A stretch of 64,000 bases of DNA from Tethya wilhelma. Its lineage: Eukaryota > Porifera > Demospongiae > Tethyida > Tethyidae. Location of the stretch: assembly GCA_964030475.1 (NCBI GenBank), contig CAXIPT010000003.1, positions 8,472,515 to 8,536,514 on the forward strand, in the 5' to 3' direction. A model generated the notes under the pieces. It saw nothing but the letters and a program-made list of their open reading frames with translations. It was not told where the DNA came from and searched no databases. This document shows positions 1-12,039 of the stretch, piece after piece (positions within the stretch are counted from its first letter, which is position 1; the number at the start of each line of letters is the position of its first letter). The translations under genes were made by a program, and so were the position numbers.

Positions 1-1
1 A

Positions 2-2267
2 GTATTCAAAACACACAATCCTAAATGGCCACAAACTAGAGTTGTTGTGTCCGATAAAGACTTCACCGAACGAACTGTCTTCAAAAAAGAATTTTCTTCT
101 GCATCACTCATTATTTGTCTTTTCCATACACTACGTTCTCTCAAATGAGAAGTATCATGTGAAAAGCTTGGCTTGCTCCCAGGGGAGCGAGATCATGCTC
201 TCGAGCTATTAACAGCCATCGCATACTCATCATCCCCACAGCAGTATGAGGACAACTACAAGGACCTTAAAATGTCTGGCCTGAAATCAGTGATTGCTTA
301 TTATGACACCAACGGGCATCCAATTCGCCATGAGTGGGTGGAATGCTTTAAGGGAGCAAATTTCACTGTTGGAGAACGCACCAACAATCGCTTGGAGAGC
401 ATTAATGCAAAAATCAAGAGTGTTTGCACAAAGTATGCCAGTCTCACAGTCTTTTTTGATCAGTTCTTCATAGTTTTGGCATGCCTTCGTAATGAGCGAG
501 ACCACTCCACATTGATGGCTATGGCGAAAAAGCCTGTGTTAGCATTTCCACCTGAATCACCCGAAGTGAAGTATGCTGAGCTTCTCACTCCTTACGCCAC
601 CACATACGTTCACAAGCAATTAGCACTACGCTCTAAGGTAAAAATTGAGAAAGACAATGGAGTTCACTGTGAAATTTTTTCCTCAAATGGGCAATTGAAT
701 GTGACCGTAGGCAGTTGCCAGTGTACATTTTGGAATAGCATGCACTTGCCATGTAGGCATATGTTCGCTGTTCGAGATCACTGGAAGATGCCACTCTTCA
801 GTAGTAATAACCTAGATGAAAGATGGACAAGAACATATATGCAGAAGAAGTACTCCACAAAGAGGGAAGGTGTTCAGTGTGCTTCATCAAGTGGGGTATG
901 TTTACACTACTAATTAATTGTAAAATATGTCTTCCATATGTGTTTTAGTACATTTTGTGTTCAAAAGCATGATGTGTACATAGAATGGCTTGTAAACTTT
1001 TCTGTGCTGACATTTACATGAACTTGTGCAGGTAACTACAATTGAGGTCCGAGGAGATCGATCAACTGTTTTGTCACAACACCAGAAGTTTCACAAAGCA
1101 ATAAAAGTGTCTCAGGAAATAGGATCCCTGGCATCCGAAGGGGGGATGGCTCAGTTTAGACAACGATATGATGTGTTGAAGACACTAAGGGATGCTTGGA
1201 GGAACGGAAAGGAAGTTCTGATTGATGTAATTGATGAAGGTACATGAAATTGCTCACTTTTTCTGTAACAAAACTGACACTTGAGTCCACGCAGGCATGT
1301 ATACTATAATATAATGCAAAATTGTTAATATAGAAGTCATGTAATTATTATCTGCTGACCTCTTCATTTAGGTGACTGCCCCAACAGTACTGCAGAACAT
1401 CATCCTAGCCCATCTCAGAATACCTCAGCACCAAATAAAGCACTCCCTGATAGTGTGTCATCTCTTCAGGAAGATATAGGTATATCTATTCCAAGCATAC
1501 AGTAGTTAAGGTAATTCGGTGCATGTCTCACCATTATAGTAGAGGATGATCAGGCCCCTAGTCAAGGATCTCAAAAGGATAGTGTACAGGAGAGTAACCA
1601 GTCTACAACTGTAGGTATGTGAAACAAGTTTGATATGTAAACATGTGCTCTAATTAGAATTGTTAACTTAGACTTGGGGGTTCTCAGTCCTCCTCCTGTC
1701 ATTAAGAAACGAGGACGACCCAAAGGAGCTGAAAAGACTGTGATTGGTTTGCCAAGGTGCAAAAAATTCAAAGGAGAATAGATTCGGAAGCCAGTTGCCT
1801 TTCTGAAGAAAACTACTAAAAATAGGGAAGAAGGTTGGTGTGTACAGTTGCTTGGATTTTGTTCTTTACATTCTATCTTTGCTTCCCTAGTTATGCTATC
1901 TTGGTTCCTTGATCGCCATGTAAAAGAGGCTGCTTTGGCACACAAACGCCTTGTGGAAGAAGAAGATGTGGAAATCAGGCCAGAAAGAATTCCTTCAGCT
2001 TGCATAGAAGATGATATGTGCATTCAGAGTATCAGGAAATACTTCTCAACAGATGCATGGTGTGCACTTACAAATGTTGTGGATGTGCTACGGAAAAATC
2101 TTACGTGGTACTGTGGAATATGTGCCAAGCAAATACATGATGAAACTGAAGATTCTATCAAATGTGACTCTTGTCTAGTGTGGTGTCATTTCCAATGTGC
2201 CTGTATTAAATCATGCCCCAAAGTTAGGGAGTGGTTTTGCCGTCAATGTCGGGCCTCGACAAGCTAG
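2..2267 (+). pseudogene. ZSWIM/MULE-type transposase-derived gene with SWIM and PHD fingers, six exons, two in-frame stops
   Basis: Six exons join with every splice site in phase: 2-895, 1032-1239, 1372-1479, 1540-1614, 1672-1833 and 1891-2267. The window opens inside the DDE domain (VVVSDKDFTE, then CLFHTLRS). A SWIM zinc finger follows (C-x-C...C-x-H, about 716-759), then a Ser/Gln-rich linker, an AT-hook-like KKRGRPKG, and a C-terminal PHD finger with C-x2-C, C-x2-C, H-x2-C and C-x2-C pairs (about 2110-2250). MULE/FAR1-type transposases bind and move DNA in the nucleus; a PHD finger usually reads histone tails. TGA at 146-148 lies just after the FHTLRSLK block, where relatives as I recall have Arg. 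TAG at 1779-1781 lies after the AT-hook. All splice sites remain intact, so this is either a young pseudogene or a gene with sequence errors. The 5' part lies outside the window. Confidence 0.8.
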
Positions 2268-2391
2268 ACAACTGTCATACAGGCTGAAGTTTTATTTCAT
2301 TGAAAACGTTCAGCCAGCAAGCTGACAGGTCTTGAATAATAATATCAAAGTGAATCCTGTTGCATATTGGCAAAGGTCGAAGGTCTTACGT

Positions 2392-2403
2392 TGCGCATGC
2401 GCA
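2392..2403. promoter_or_regulatory. NRF-1-like palindromic site
   Basis: The palindrome TGCGCATGCGCA fits the animal NRF-1 consensus (YGCGCAYGCGCR) exactly. It lies just downstream of the SWIM-PHD gene, so it could belong to an unseen divergent promoter. Only the motif match supports a regulatory role. Confidence 0.3.
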
Positions 2404-2864
2404 GTGCTCACTGCCGGACGGATAGGTATTTCCACTGACGGCGGTTGAGGCCTCAGACAGTTGGAGTCCTTCCTCTTTTATAGCAACAAGGGTAGACAAA
2501 GGGAAGCCAGTCCTTTGAAGGGGGTTGAGCTGTCCTTCGATCACAACAACTGAGATCAACTCACTAGCAGGGGCTAACATCATGTTTGAGTCCTTATGGC
2601 ACGAGCCAGAGCACAGCGCTATTAAAATATTGCGATCCTGCATACAGACGTCATAGTCAACGTCATGTATGTGATGAACACGTAGGTTAATTAGATTTAT
2701 ATTTCCGGTGCCCTAACGTGAGCAAGCCTTAGGTGGACCATTACACCGTAGCTTTACGGTTACCGGACGAATAGCCACTTCTTAAAACGAAAATATTGAC
2801 GAATTTAAATTTGACTATATACATGTATTTGCGAGTGCGCATAATGCATTCATTATAAGGGAAT

Positions 2865-2905
2865 GGCTTTGTTCACTCAAACCGAAGTACGGAAGTCACG
2901 TGTAC
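2865..2905 (+). repeat. Promoter-like box shared with 15021-15070
   Basis: GGCTTTGTTCACTC occurs here and again at 15021-15034, in both cases followed by a similar AAGTACG-AAG stretch and a CACGTG or GTGCACGTG motif. Upstream of both copies lies a short AAATTTAAAT-containing block in opposite orientation. It may be the terminal part of an unrecognised repeat. Confidence 0.4.
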
Positions 2906-3797
2906 TTTGACCCCGCCCCTAGCTAGAGGTAGCCAGTCTACACTAAGACCCCAAGTTTAAAGCGTGTCATACAAGTGGAATGCATAGTACAGTTGTGTCA
3001 TAATCTGCAGTTGTGACACGTTGTGGTTAATGAATATAATTACTCCATGAGGCTCAGTGGTCATTAATATTCATACCTTGTACTATTGCGCAGCGCCCTC
3101 TTGTACTTACGTAAACTGACAGTTTTTGATGAGCAAAGTCGCTTCTTTTCCAGTTTTCCATGCCTGGTATCTTCAACACGCATGGATTGTTTCATTCCAG
3201 ATTCAAGGTACGTATAGTGCTAGTACTTTAGAATTGATATCTGAATTCTACACAAGCAGAGATATCCAGTACCGATTTGATCCAATTTCAAAGTACATGA
3301 ATATCATTAATTTCTGTGGAAGTTCTAAAACATGCCCAGCAAAGATGGCAACTTTTCACTGTCTACCAAGCGCTAGCAGTCTAACTCTTTACAGTCTCTT
3401 AGAGCAAGTGTAGAGCTACATTTCAGTGCTAACTAGAACTCTGTGGACCCTTCCTAGGCTGTGTGAGTGCTTGATTAACACAGCAATTATTCATGATTTT
3501 GTACAAGCTGTATTTTTTTCATACTTTAGTTGCAACTTTCTTGCACATAGCTGACTACAGTCCAAGATGTAGACATTCTAAAAATGTACTCTGTAAGCTT
3601 CATACATACTCAGTACTGATTTGATCCAATTTCAAAGTTATCTTCTCCACTCCATGGTAGCTAGCTACTTAGCTGTAGTTTAGCAATTCAGAGCGCTTGA
3701 CCTCCTCTGCTTAAAAATCATACTGGTTTGAACTGAACTAGTCCTGAACACGAGTTATAGCTGGTAGAAATAACAGCTAATTTACAACTTGCCACGT

Positions 3798-3841
3798 GTA
3801 GTATGAACAAACCCAAAATGTAGTATGAACAAACCCAAAAT
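3798..3841 (+). repeat. Tandem duplication of a 22-base unit
   Basis: Two identical copies of a 22-base unit beginning GTAGTATGAACAAACCC lie back to back, about 25 bases from the 3' end of the LINE insertion. Confidence 0.9.
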
Positions 3842-4012
3842 GTTTGATAAATAGTATGACACATTGTATTTTTTTTTTTATTTATTTATTTTTTTTTCTA
3901 TAATAAGTTTTGCAAAATGCAAGGATACAACAAAGCACAAAAGCTTAACATAAATGCATCCTGAGTATTTAAAAATGACATAATAGGACCAACAGTGATA
4001 CGTTTAGTTATA

Positions 4013-6888
4013 CTAGACAAGTTTGCAGACATTGCACTTAAAAATGTTAAAAGAGTCACTGTCCAACTCCAGTAAATCTCTAGGGAGATTGTTCCATGCA
4101 TTAATAGTGGCTGGAAAAAATGTGTTCTGGTGAAGGAGTGTTCGACATCTTGGAGTGACAAAAGCCCGGTCACTTACAGACCTACTATTGTAGCTGAAGT
4201 GTCTGGGCACTATTGGTGCCTCAGGAAACTCGGTGAGACCATGAATGATTTTGAACAGGTGACACAAGCAGGCCTGGGAGCGCCTAGATTCCAGAGTGGG
4301 AAGAGATGCTGTGGACAAGAGCTCATCATAGTCACTAACTTCCCAGGCTTTCAGGCACATTCGAAGGGCAAATCTTTGTACCTTCTCCAGAGCTTCAATC
4401 TCACATTTGTGGAATGGAGACCAAACTGGTGAAGCATATTCTAGGTGGGGACGAATATAACTGAGGTATAACTTCAATAAAGTATTAGGGTTGGAGTTCT
4501 GGTAGAAGCGCCTGTATAGGAGCCCAATAAGTTTCCTAGTTTTAGTGCAGATATTTACAATATGCGGGTTCCAAGACAACGTTGAAGTGATGACAACACC
4601 CAGGTACTTGTACTCATGAACTGTAGTAATTGGTGCACCGTTAATGGTGAGACTTGGTGGCGAAACTGATTGAGATCTCTTTTTTGAGATCAGCATTTGC
4701 CTACACTTACTAGTGTTGAACTGTAGATGCTTGTTCGATATACATGAAGACACAGAATTTACATCCAATTGGAGTTGGTTGTAATCAGCTGGAGATTTTA
4801 TGATTCTGTACAGGGCAATGTCATCTGCGAACAAACTAATGCCACTACCATCTGAAATTGATACAGCAACCTCATTTATATAGCTGATAAAAAGTAGCGG
4901 CCCCAAGACAGATCCTTGTGGTACTCCTGAGACAGCAGGTAAGGTGTGAGACACATTTCCATCGATAGCAACGAATTGAGACCTACTTAATAGATAGTTG
5001 CGAATCCATCTAAGAAGATAGGCATCCACACCTAATTCCCTTAGCACACGTAACAATGAGAGATGGGGTACAGAGTCAAAGGCTTTTTGCACATCAAAAA
5101 ATACTATGCATACTTCAAAGCCATGGTCGAGAGCTTCTGAACAGTCATGGATAAGCTTGATCAGTGCTGAGGTGGTAGATCGGGATGCCATGAATCCCCA
5201 TTGTCTTGGAGAGATTGGGGCATTTTGCTGCAAATGGGATTCAATGATTTCCTTTATGTGCCTTTCAAGGACTTTGCTAACAATGGGGAGTATAGAAATG
5301 GGTCTATAACCTGAGAGCTCAGTCTTCTTGGTTCCTTTTGGGACCGGTGAGATTCTACCAACTTTCCAATCGGAGGGGAATACGCCAGTTGATATTGATA
5401 AGTTGAACAAGATAGTTAAAGGTTGTGCAATACTTACAGCTGTAGATTTGAGCATCTTAGCAGAAATCTGATCATAACCAGTAGACTTTGATGTATCTAG
5501 CTCAGACAGCAGTGCAGAATAGACTCTTCAGTACAGAGAAATTCTTGGGGACACTGATCAGGCTGAAGGTCAATGTTTACATGCTCAACATCTGTGTCTG
5601 ACAGTGGAGGAACTGCATGATTAAAACAATTATAGAAAAAGTTATTTAGAGCAGTGGCTTTACTTGAGCTAGAAACGATTGAGATTCCATTGTGCTGCAG
5701 GGCAGGAACAGATGACTGCTGTTGATTAAAAAGTCTGACTGTTTTCCAGAACACTTTAGCGTCGGTACTATTCAGGTTGTCGAAAAACAATTGCTTGGCC
5801 TTCCTCAACATTGATATGACTTTGTTTCTTTGAGCTTTAAACTTGGCACGATCAGAAGAATTATCTGATCGCTAAGCTGCACGGAAGAGCTTGTCCCTTT
5901 TCTGAATCGCTTTAACAATTGAGTTGTTCATCCAGGGTAGGTTTTTCTTCTTAAACTTGACTGTGGAATGGGGAATACAAATATCCATTATTTGTAAGAA
6001 GAGAGATTTCCACTTGGACCAACATGCGTCGACATCTAGACAATTTGAGAGTTCATCATCCCACTCAATGGAATCCAGGAGCTCCATTGCTTGGTCAAAG
6101 TCAGCAATGTTGTATCTCCATACTTTCCGAGTTACACACTTTTCATGTTTCCTGGTGATATTGGTTGGGACTCTTAAATGCAGACCATAGTGGTCGGAAT
6201 TAGATAGTGGAGGAATTGTATGACAAAACTCACTAGAAACATAAGTAGAGGGTGATACAAAAATAAGGTCAATAAGTGATGATGTGGTATTAGTAACACG
6301 TGTTGGTTCACAAACTATCTGCGTAAGATTAAATGATGAGACAACAGACAACAGTTTATAGTACAAGGGGGAGGTAATACGGAAATCTATGTTGAAGTCT
6401 CCAATAAGAAAAAGTTTTGTGGGTAATGAAACAAATAAATTACAAAAAGTAGCAAAAAGTGAGTCTAAAAGAGATGAATCAGAGCTGGGCGGTCTGTAGA
6501 ACAATGCAACACAAAAGGGAGCTGAACTGGAACAGGTGGAATAATTAACAGAAATTATGACTAATTCAAGATCAGGGGCTTTGTAAACAACTGAACATTT
6601 GTACAGATCTTTAACATAAAGAAGGACACCACCCCCATGTCTATTCCTATCATGCCTATGCACAGAATAGCCCTGAATAGAGATTTCGACATCATCTATA
6701 GAATCGTCTAGCCATGTTTCAACTATACATACAATGTCTGGGGAGTAGGTGGTACAGATAAGTTTAAGGTCATCTAATTTAGGAAGCAAGCTACGTGAAT
6801 TAAAATAAAAAATATTTACACATGAACCTTCTTTACATACCATGTTTGCACTTGATACAGTAACTGTGTGTGAGCTTACACCCACCAT
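4013..6888 (-). pseudogene. LINE ORF2: APE endonuclease and reverse transcriptase
   Basis: The endonuclease part (6888 down to 5875) shows NSRSLLPK, VETWLD, GDFNID and a terminal SDHYG motif, the usual catalytic blocks. The reverse transcriptase (about 5515 down to 4013) shows YRPISILP, the VFFDVQKAFDSV block, SGVPQGSVLGP and the catalytic FADD. A TAG at 5872-5874 separates endonuclease from linker in the same frame. A one-base frameshift near 5515 separates linker from reverse transcriptase. The protein nicks target DNA and copies its own RNA at the nick. With two lesions it should be inactive. Confidence 0.88.
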
Positions 6889-6905
6889 AGAGTCCTCAAT
6901 GGTAC

Positions 6906-7701
6906 TCAGTTGTCGTCTAAAAAAGGTTCTTTGGGAGATACATTGGCTTCTGAGTCTTTCTCAGGTTGCGATTGAGGCTCTGGGGTTGGGACTGATTCAT
7001 TTTCACTGATACTATGATCGTCAGTTTGAAATTGAGTTAAAGGTTCCAACTTCCATCTTCGTGGGAGAGTCAATGAGTCCCAAGCTTCCTCTAGTCCTTT
7101 TAGAATTGCCTCCTCTGATCTCACAACAAACCACCATCTGATGACACGATTGTCCTTGTTGGTTTTGTATTTCCTCTTGACAGTAAGTTTTTCAGCTGGT
7201 ATATTGCCTTCTACAGAGATAGCACCCTTCACTTCAGCAGTTGTGGTAACTTTGAGAGTGCCCCAAACCTTCCTAGCTCCTTCACATGCAACACGGGGGA
7301 CCCGAGAGTTGGAGCTTGGAGAACGCTGAACTTTAGGTGGGTTGTCGGTCTTTAGATTGTTTGACTGCTGCTTCACTGGTACAGTACCTGGTCCAGCTGG
7401 GCGCCTTTTTCTCTTTACAACTTCAGTCCAGGAGTTCGCAGCTCCTCCCTGCTCTGTAGCCGCCTTTTTTGCTTGCTTGCAATTCGGCATAATAACTGTT
7501 TGAAACACCCGCACAGTATCTATGGAAGAGCTTATTACAGCTACCCTCGCAGTGCAGTTTCTGCTCATTGGCCTTGAACTCACCATCACACAGATCACAG
7601 AGAGTAGCCAGGGGTTTCTTTGCTGTCTTCGCCGTCGAGGCTGCCGTAGTTCTTGGCATAGTCATGCACTTTCCAAATCGTTCGTGAATTTCTCCACACA
7701 A
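6906..7701 (-). pseudogene. LINE ORF1 with PHD-like zinc finger
   Basis: The N-terminal part shows a PHD-type pattern, CDLCDGEF...C...C...HRYC. The C-terminal part (about 7430 down to 6906) is basic, then has a folded region with WGTLKV and VIRWWFVVRS, then an acidic tail. The two parts are in different frames; the shift lies at an A-run (T-run on the plus strand, about 7465-7472), so a sequencing error or slippage is possible. ORF1 proteins of CR1-type elements often carry such a PHD finger, presumably for nucleic acid or chromatin contact. ORF1 lies just upstream of ORF2. Confidence 0.7.
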
Positions 7702-7826
7702 AATTATAATTTAATAATAGTCAGTAAGATACAACACCACACACACACTCGTATGGTCTTAGTGTAGACTGTAGCGGTCAAAAGAGCGCTAAATACAAAC
7801 TCCATCAGAAGACAGCTGATCCTAGT

Positions 7827-9678
7827 TTGGCAGTGACTACAGTGACACTGATGGCTACACAAGTATCATCTCAATGTGAATGTCCCACTGTTGATTGGAC
7901 TCAACAGTTGCAGCAAGTTGGCCAGCACTACTACGGAGGGCTAGTGGATGATGCTGAAGCTCTTTTGGAACTACACAACCATGAGGTCAACTTTGAGTAC
8001 TTTTGGCACTAGAACATCCATTGTGAAGTCAGGTTCACTGAAGAATCAAGCAAATGATGAAAACAAACTACCAATTGAAAACTCGGCATTGAAAGTAAGT
8101 TACATGACTTTTGTACATGTACACAGGCATGATGACTATAACCATAGATATTATACACTATGTATAATATCTATGCTATAACTATATGACTGAGTCACAT
8201 GACCACAGACACCGAGTGACACTCAGTGCGAAAACCCACTATAAGATCAGTATAAGTTCATTAATTCCTAATACAGAATTAGTATCAAAAGTGATTCACT
8301 AGACTGTAATTTACCCCAGATACTTGTACACTCATGATTACAGACAAAAAGGGTGTTCTGGAGTCATTCAATTGAGGGCCAAAATATTACATTCAACGGT
8401 GTTTCTTTCACTGTATCAAGTATTCGAAAGCTACACTGTCAGTTTGGTCACAAATATTTCAAAGGTCAATCGTCTACATCTCAGCAGACATATATTGACT
8501 TGCAAAATAGGCTGTCCAGCACACATTCATGTACATGAGTTGACACTCTACCCTTCCTTTGGTATTTCTGGCACTAACTCACTTGGATCTAGAAAGCTGA
8601 AAGAGGCAAAGTCCCAAAAAATCACAGAGTTAAAGCAATCACTTAGAATGGGTAAGCAGAAACACACTGAAACCAAGTATTATGTTCTCCTTCCTACTGA
8701 ACAAGCCCATGAAAATTTTCACCAAACCTCTGGTACTGCTGGATTTGCTCAAAGAGTGCATCCAACAATCATTGAAAAGATCAATACACTCGTTGGAGAA
8801 GGGATAACTAATGTACAAGAAGTGAAAAGAGCTCTGAGGCATTATGTCATACATGCCTTATTCCCTGACCCAAGCAATCGTCCAAGTGAAACAAACCGCG
8901 CATACTATCCAACTAACACAGACATCAAAAACCATGTTTATTCTGCAAAACGTGCTCAAGAATTGTCCAAGCTGGATCAAGACAACCTAAATCTCAAAAT
9001 TGAGCAGTGGAAGAGTGAAAACCCATCTTCAAACTTCTACTATCGTCTGTACAAAGAAATCAAACAAGAAAATACTGACCATCATGATAAACCAGTTAAA
9101 TTTTCTCAGACACTTCTCTACGTCCATCAGGAGAAATGGCAACAACACCTGTTAGATAGATATGGAAACACAATTGTATATATGGATGCTACTTACAAAA
9201 CCACAAAGTATGAACTTCCAATGTTCTTCGTAACTGTGAAGACTAACGATGGATATACACCCATTGCAGATTTTGTTATTCAGTCTGAGACAAGCGAACA
9301 AATTGAGGAAGCACTGAAAGCCTTAGCAGGTTGGAACCCAGACTGGAATCCACCATATTTTATGACTGACTATTCTGATGCTGAAATATGGGCCATTGAA
9401 TCTGCTTTCCCACAGTGTAAAGTCTATCTATGTGATTTTCACCGGGAACAGTGTTGGGAACAATGGATCATAGAAAAAGCACATGGACTCTTACCTGGTG
9501 AAGGAGAAACGGTTTTAGGAAGCCTTCGAAAGTGCGCTTGGGCAAATGCTGGAACACAGGGACTTGCTGAAGACCATTACTATCAGCAAGCAATAGATAA
9601 CCTGAAACAGACTGATGTGTGGAAAAGGAATAAACAACTTAGAGATTGGCTGACTGCTACATGGTTTCCTATTCCACA
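7827..9678 (+). pseudogene. MULE-like DDE transposase with a CARF-like (ALS2CR8-type) DNA-binding region
   Basis: Coding blocks run from 7827 to about 8096 (donor GTAAGT at 8097) and from 8342 (acceptor CAG) to 9678 (possible donor CAG|GTACTG). The N-terminal block GQNITFNGVSFTV plus KIGCPAHIHVHEL resembles the CARF/ALS2CR8 domain. The C-terminal block is a MULE-type transposase: VYMDATYKT (first Asp, codon 9185-9187), the FMTDYSDAE block (second Asp), and the CDFHREQCWEQW His/Cys block. One-base frameshifts near 8000 and 8515 break it. The 3' end is cut by an unknown base at 9687. It could be a transposon gene or a decayed domesticated copy. Family assignment of the N-terminus is from memory of the domain pattern. 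Confidence 0.7.
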
Positions 9679-9792
9679 GGTACTGGNAGAATGCATAACT
9701 TTCAAGTTTCACTTCACTTCAAGTTGCCTCCAAATTGAACTGTATTTGGTAAATTATAAAAATCCGCTAGCTTATCTAGCTACCGTATCAGT

Positions 9793-9922
9793 GCTAATTT
9801 TTATCCGACGCACCCTTTTGGGACTTAGAAATTTTTATTCTTAGGAAAAGGTCGTCACAATAAAATAGTGTTTGCAGTGAGTGTACTGTCCATCTGCTGA
9901 TATAAAAATAAAGAGAGAGACC
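9793..9922 (+). repeat. Partial MITE, same family as 14289-14525
   Basis: This copy begins with the same terminal sequence (GCTAATTTTTATC...GACGCACCC) and shares the internal GGAAAAGG-TCGTCACAATAAAATAG and CTGTCCATCTG blocks. It stops at AAAGAGAGAGAC and lacks the right terminal inverted repeat. Confidence 0.85.
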
Positions 9923-10486
9923 GGCGGCTATAGAATCTGATCCTGCTCCACTCATGCATGCAGTGCATCCTAGCTAGACTAGCTAGCTAGCTATAACTAG
10001 CCACTAGGGAGAGAAGGTACTAGTTAGCCACTAAAATTTAACCCCTTTTCTACGCGTAAATCGTGTGATCAGTTTGAGATTTAATTTTTTTTTCCTGTAA
10101 ACCAGTGACCTTCCAGAATCTTTGTCTGTGCTCTGTGTCCCTCGGGTTGTGTTAGTGTACGCCAAGAGATCCAGAGTGATGAAGATCAACGCTGAACATT
10201 CAATGCAGGTAGACTAAAAATAAGACTCTGAGGTAGTTTTAAGATCTATGGCATGTATAAACTACATATAAAATTTGTGATAGAGTGTTATGTAAGGCTG
10301 TCTGTATTCAGTGGACTGGAGTACTGGACTGGAACACTGGACTGGACTACTGGAACGAACTTTGACCAATAATGTTATTAATGAGCATGCGCAGTACAGT
10401 TACACACCCACGTTGCCAATTTAGGCTCCATTTTTTTGTGCGTATGTGAAGTTTGTTCTTCGAAACAGTCTGAGTCAAACTTGGAA

Positions 10487-11422
10487 ATGACATCTTCATC
10501 CCCTATAGTAGTACCCTCAGACAGCAGCGATATAGATCAAGAGAGCGACTATGGCAGTATCTTTGACTCACCAGTCAAAGTAGTTAGATCTGCTGAACTT
10601 CGGTAAGTTCATTTAACAAATGTATTTATTTATATATTAATGTTTTTTGTTGTCTTTTTTGTGCTAACATTGATCTAAATGTGCCATATAAAGGCCAGTT
10701 ATTTTTTTAGCCTCTGGACTGGTGCATTTAATTCGCACATGACTTTCACGTGCATTCATAATTTATGCACGCGCGCATGCAGGCTATTTTTTAATGAATC
10801 CCACTATGCAACGAGAAGCCCCGCGACCTTTGACCCGCGATTAACCCTGTGACTACGGAATTTTACTTTAACAAACTCTGCACCGTGGAATGTGTTCTAT
10901 AGAATGCTATAATGAAGCTACTATCTTTTTCCAAGGTTATCTGGCAAAATAATTTTTAGTTACTATAGCTACATCCCCAGATGCCTTTAAGAGCCAAATT
11001 CACCAACTTATGGCTCCAGATCCATGCAACCCTTTCCGACTGTATACTCAAGTTATATCTCAGTAGATACCTACCCCTTTTTCAACGTTGCTCTCCTCAG
11101 TTATAATGTCAACTTTTAATTCACTAATCATACTAACTTATTGAGGTGACTGCATGTCCATTATTAGCCCTTCTGTGCTATTTAGTCATGCCACACCTGT
11201 ATGCTCATGCTATTGTTTTAACTTGAAAAAGAAAGAAAAAACAAACAAACAAACAAACAAACAAAAGTTCAGTTGATTATATACTAGAATATATACAACC
11301 TTGGACTAGACTGATAAATGATAATGACTCTGTGAAGAAGTGTATCCCTCTAATCGCGTCTCTTAACGGTTGATTTTAGGGTCAGAGGTGGTGTGCCTGG
11401 TGTGGATATTGAGTCTGCTGAG
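10487..11422 (+). CDS. First two exons of an unidentified gene, cut by the assembly gap
   Basis: An ATG at 10487 opens an exon ending at 10602 before a perfect GTAAGT donor. The N-terminus is Ser/Asp-rich and acidic (MTSSSPIVVPSDSSDID). A second exon at 11380-11422 begins after TTTTAG, continues in phase with VRGGVPGVDIESAE, and ends at a GTGATG donor. The 10-N gap at 11671 removes the rest. The acidic start would suit a nuclear protein, but no domain is visible. It could be a host gene or part of a transposon. Confidence 0.4.
11241..11266 (+). repeat. CAAA microsatellite
   Basis: A run of five ACAA units followed by AAAA, preceded by an A/G-rich stretch. Confidence 0.9.
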
Positions 11423-11670
11423 GTGATGATAGCCTATAGATCCCTATTGCACCTAGAACTCGGTCAAAGACTTTCAATCTTCTTCCTCAATATGCTTCTA
11501 TTTGTCCTGTTCCATATTTTGTACCTCATGCAGTCCTAGTGGCGTAGCAACGAAATTATAGCATTAATGACATAATATTCTTCTGATGGCATGCATAGTA
11601 CTCTAAGGATTTGCTTTCTTATTGCACACCCACTCACACCCACCCACAGTGACACACACACACACACACA

Positions 11671-11680
11671 NNNNNNNNNN
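11671..11680. other. Assembly gap of 10 N next to a CA repeat
   Basis: The gap follows a CA dinucleotide run (11651-11670) and is followed immediately by a 119-base repeat that recurs at 17031. The contig ends at a simple repeat, so order across the gap is uncertain. Confidence 0.95.
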
Positions 11681-11799
11681 TTAGAAGCCTTTTAGTGCTA
11701 AGCGCTCAGTTTTTGCAGAGTTATTTGCGTGAATATTTGTATTGCGCTAATGGGCCATCCGTGCCATTCCTGTGTACCCAGTACTACCGTACTGGGAAT
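11681..11799 (+). repeat. 119-base repeat, copy 1
   Basis: Nearly identical to 17031-17149, with only a few mismatches. Both copies end in a small hairpin, CCCAGTA...TACTGGG. Copy 1 starts exactly at the assembly gap, so its left part is missing. Confidence 0.9.
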
Positions 11800-12039
11800 A
11801 CATTATGAGGTATGCTGTTGACCCATGGCCTTAAGTACACAGAGTTGCCGTGTTTTCTACAGACGATATCTTCTAACCTTCTGCGATGATCTCCTTGAAG
11901 CTTGCACCACCAAGTTTTACTACTCTTGTAGTAATAAAATACATTTTATACAGAACAATGGCGGCAAAATTGTCTTCAGCAGTAGCCTTACAACATACCA
12001 ACTAAAAAGAAACTAAATTTAATTAGCTGTGTTTTTACC

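Larger units (their letters stand above)
2268..3867. other. Intergenic stretch, no supported gene
   Basis: No coding region here has a recognisable domain. The short open frames (about 2386-2643 minus and 3126-3413 plus) have no splice context or family signature. The stretch holds an NRF-1-like palindrome, a promoter-like box shared with the region near 15.0 kb, a 22-base tandem duplication and the poly-T that marks the 3' end of the neighbouring LINE. Confidence 0.6.
3868..7765 (-). mobile_element. Non-LTR retrotransposon (LINE, CR1/Jockey group), near full length but inactivated
   Basis: The element reads on the minus strand. It has an ORF1 with a PHD-like finger, an ORF2 with an apurinic endonuclease plus reverse transcriptase, and a T-rich run at 3869-3898 on the plus strand that is its poly-A tail. 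The 5' end is placed just upstream of ORF1, near 7765. I could not identify target-site duplications. The order of domains and the APE-type endonuclease place it in the CR1/Jockey group; clade level is inferred. Confidence 0.85.

Noticed and set aside
2386..2643. An 85-residue minus-strand open frame
   Set aside because: No recognisable motif and no flanking exon; kept only as possible noise.
3126..3413. A 95-residue plus-strand open frame
   Set aside because: No domain, no splice context, and AT-rich random-looking composition.
7460..7475. Programmed frameshift in LINE ORF1
   Set aside because: The A-run could allow slippage, but the element has other lesions, so a simple indel or base-calling error is more likely.
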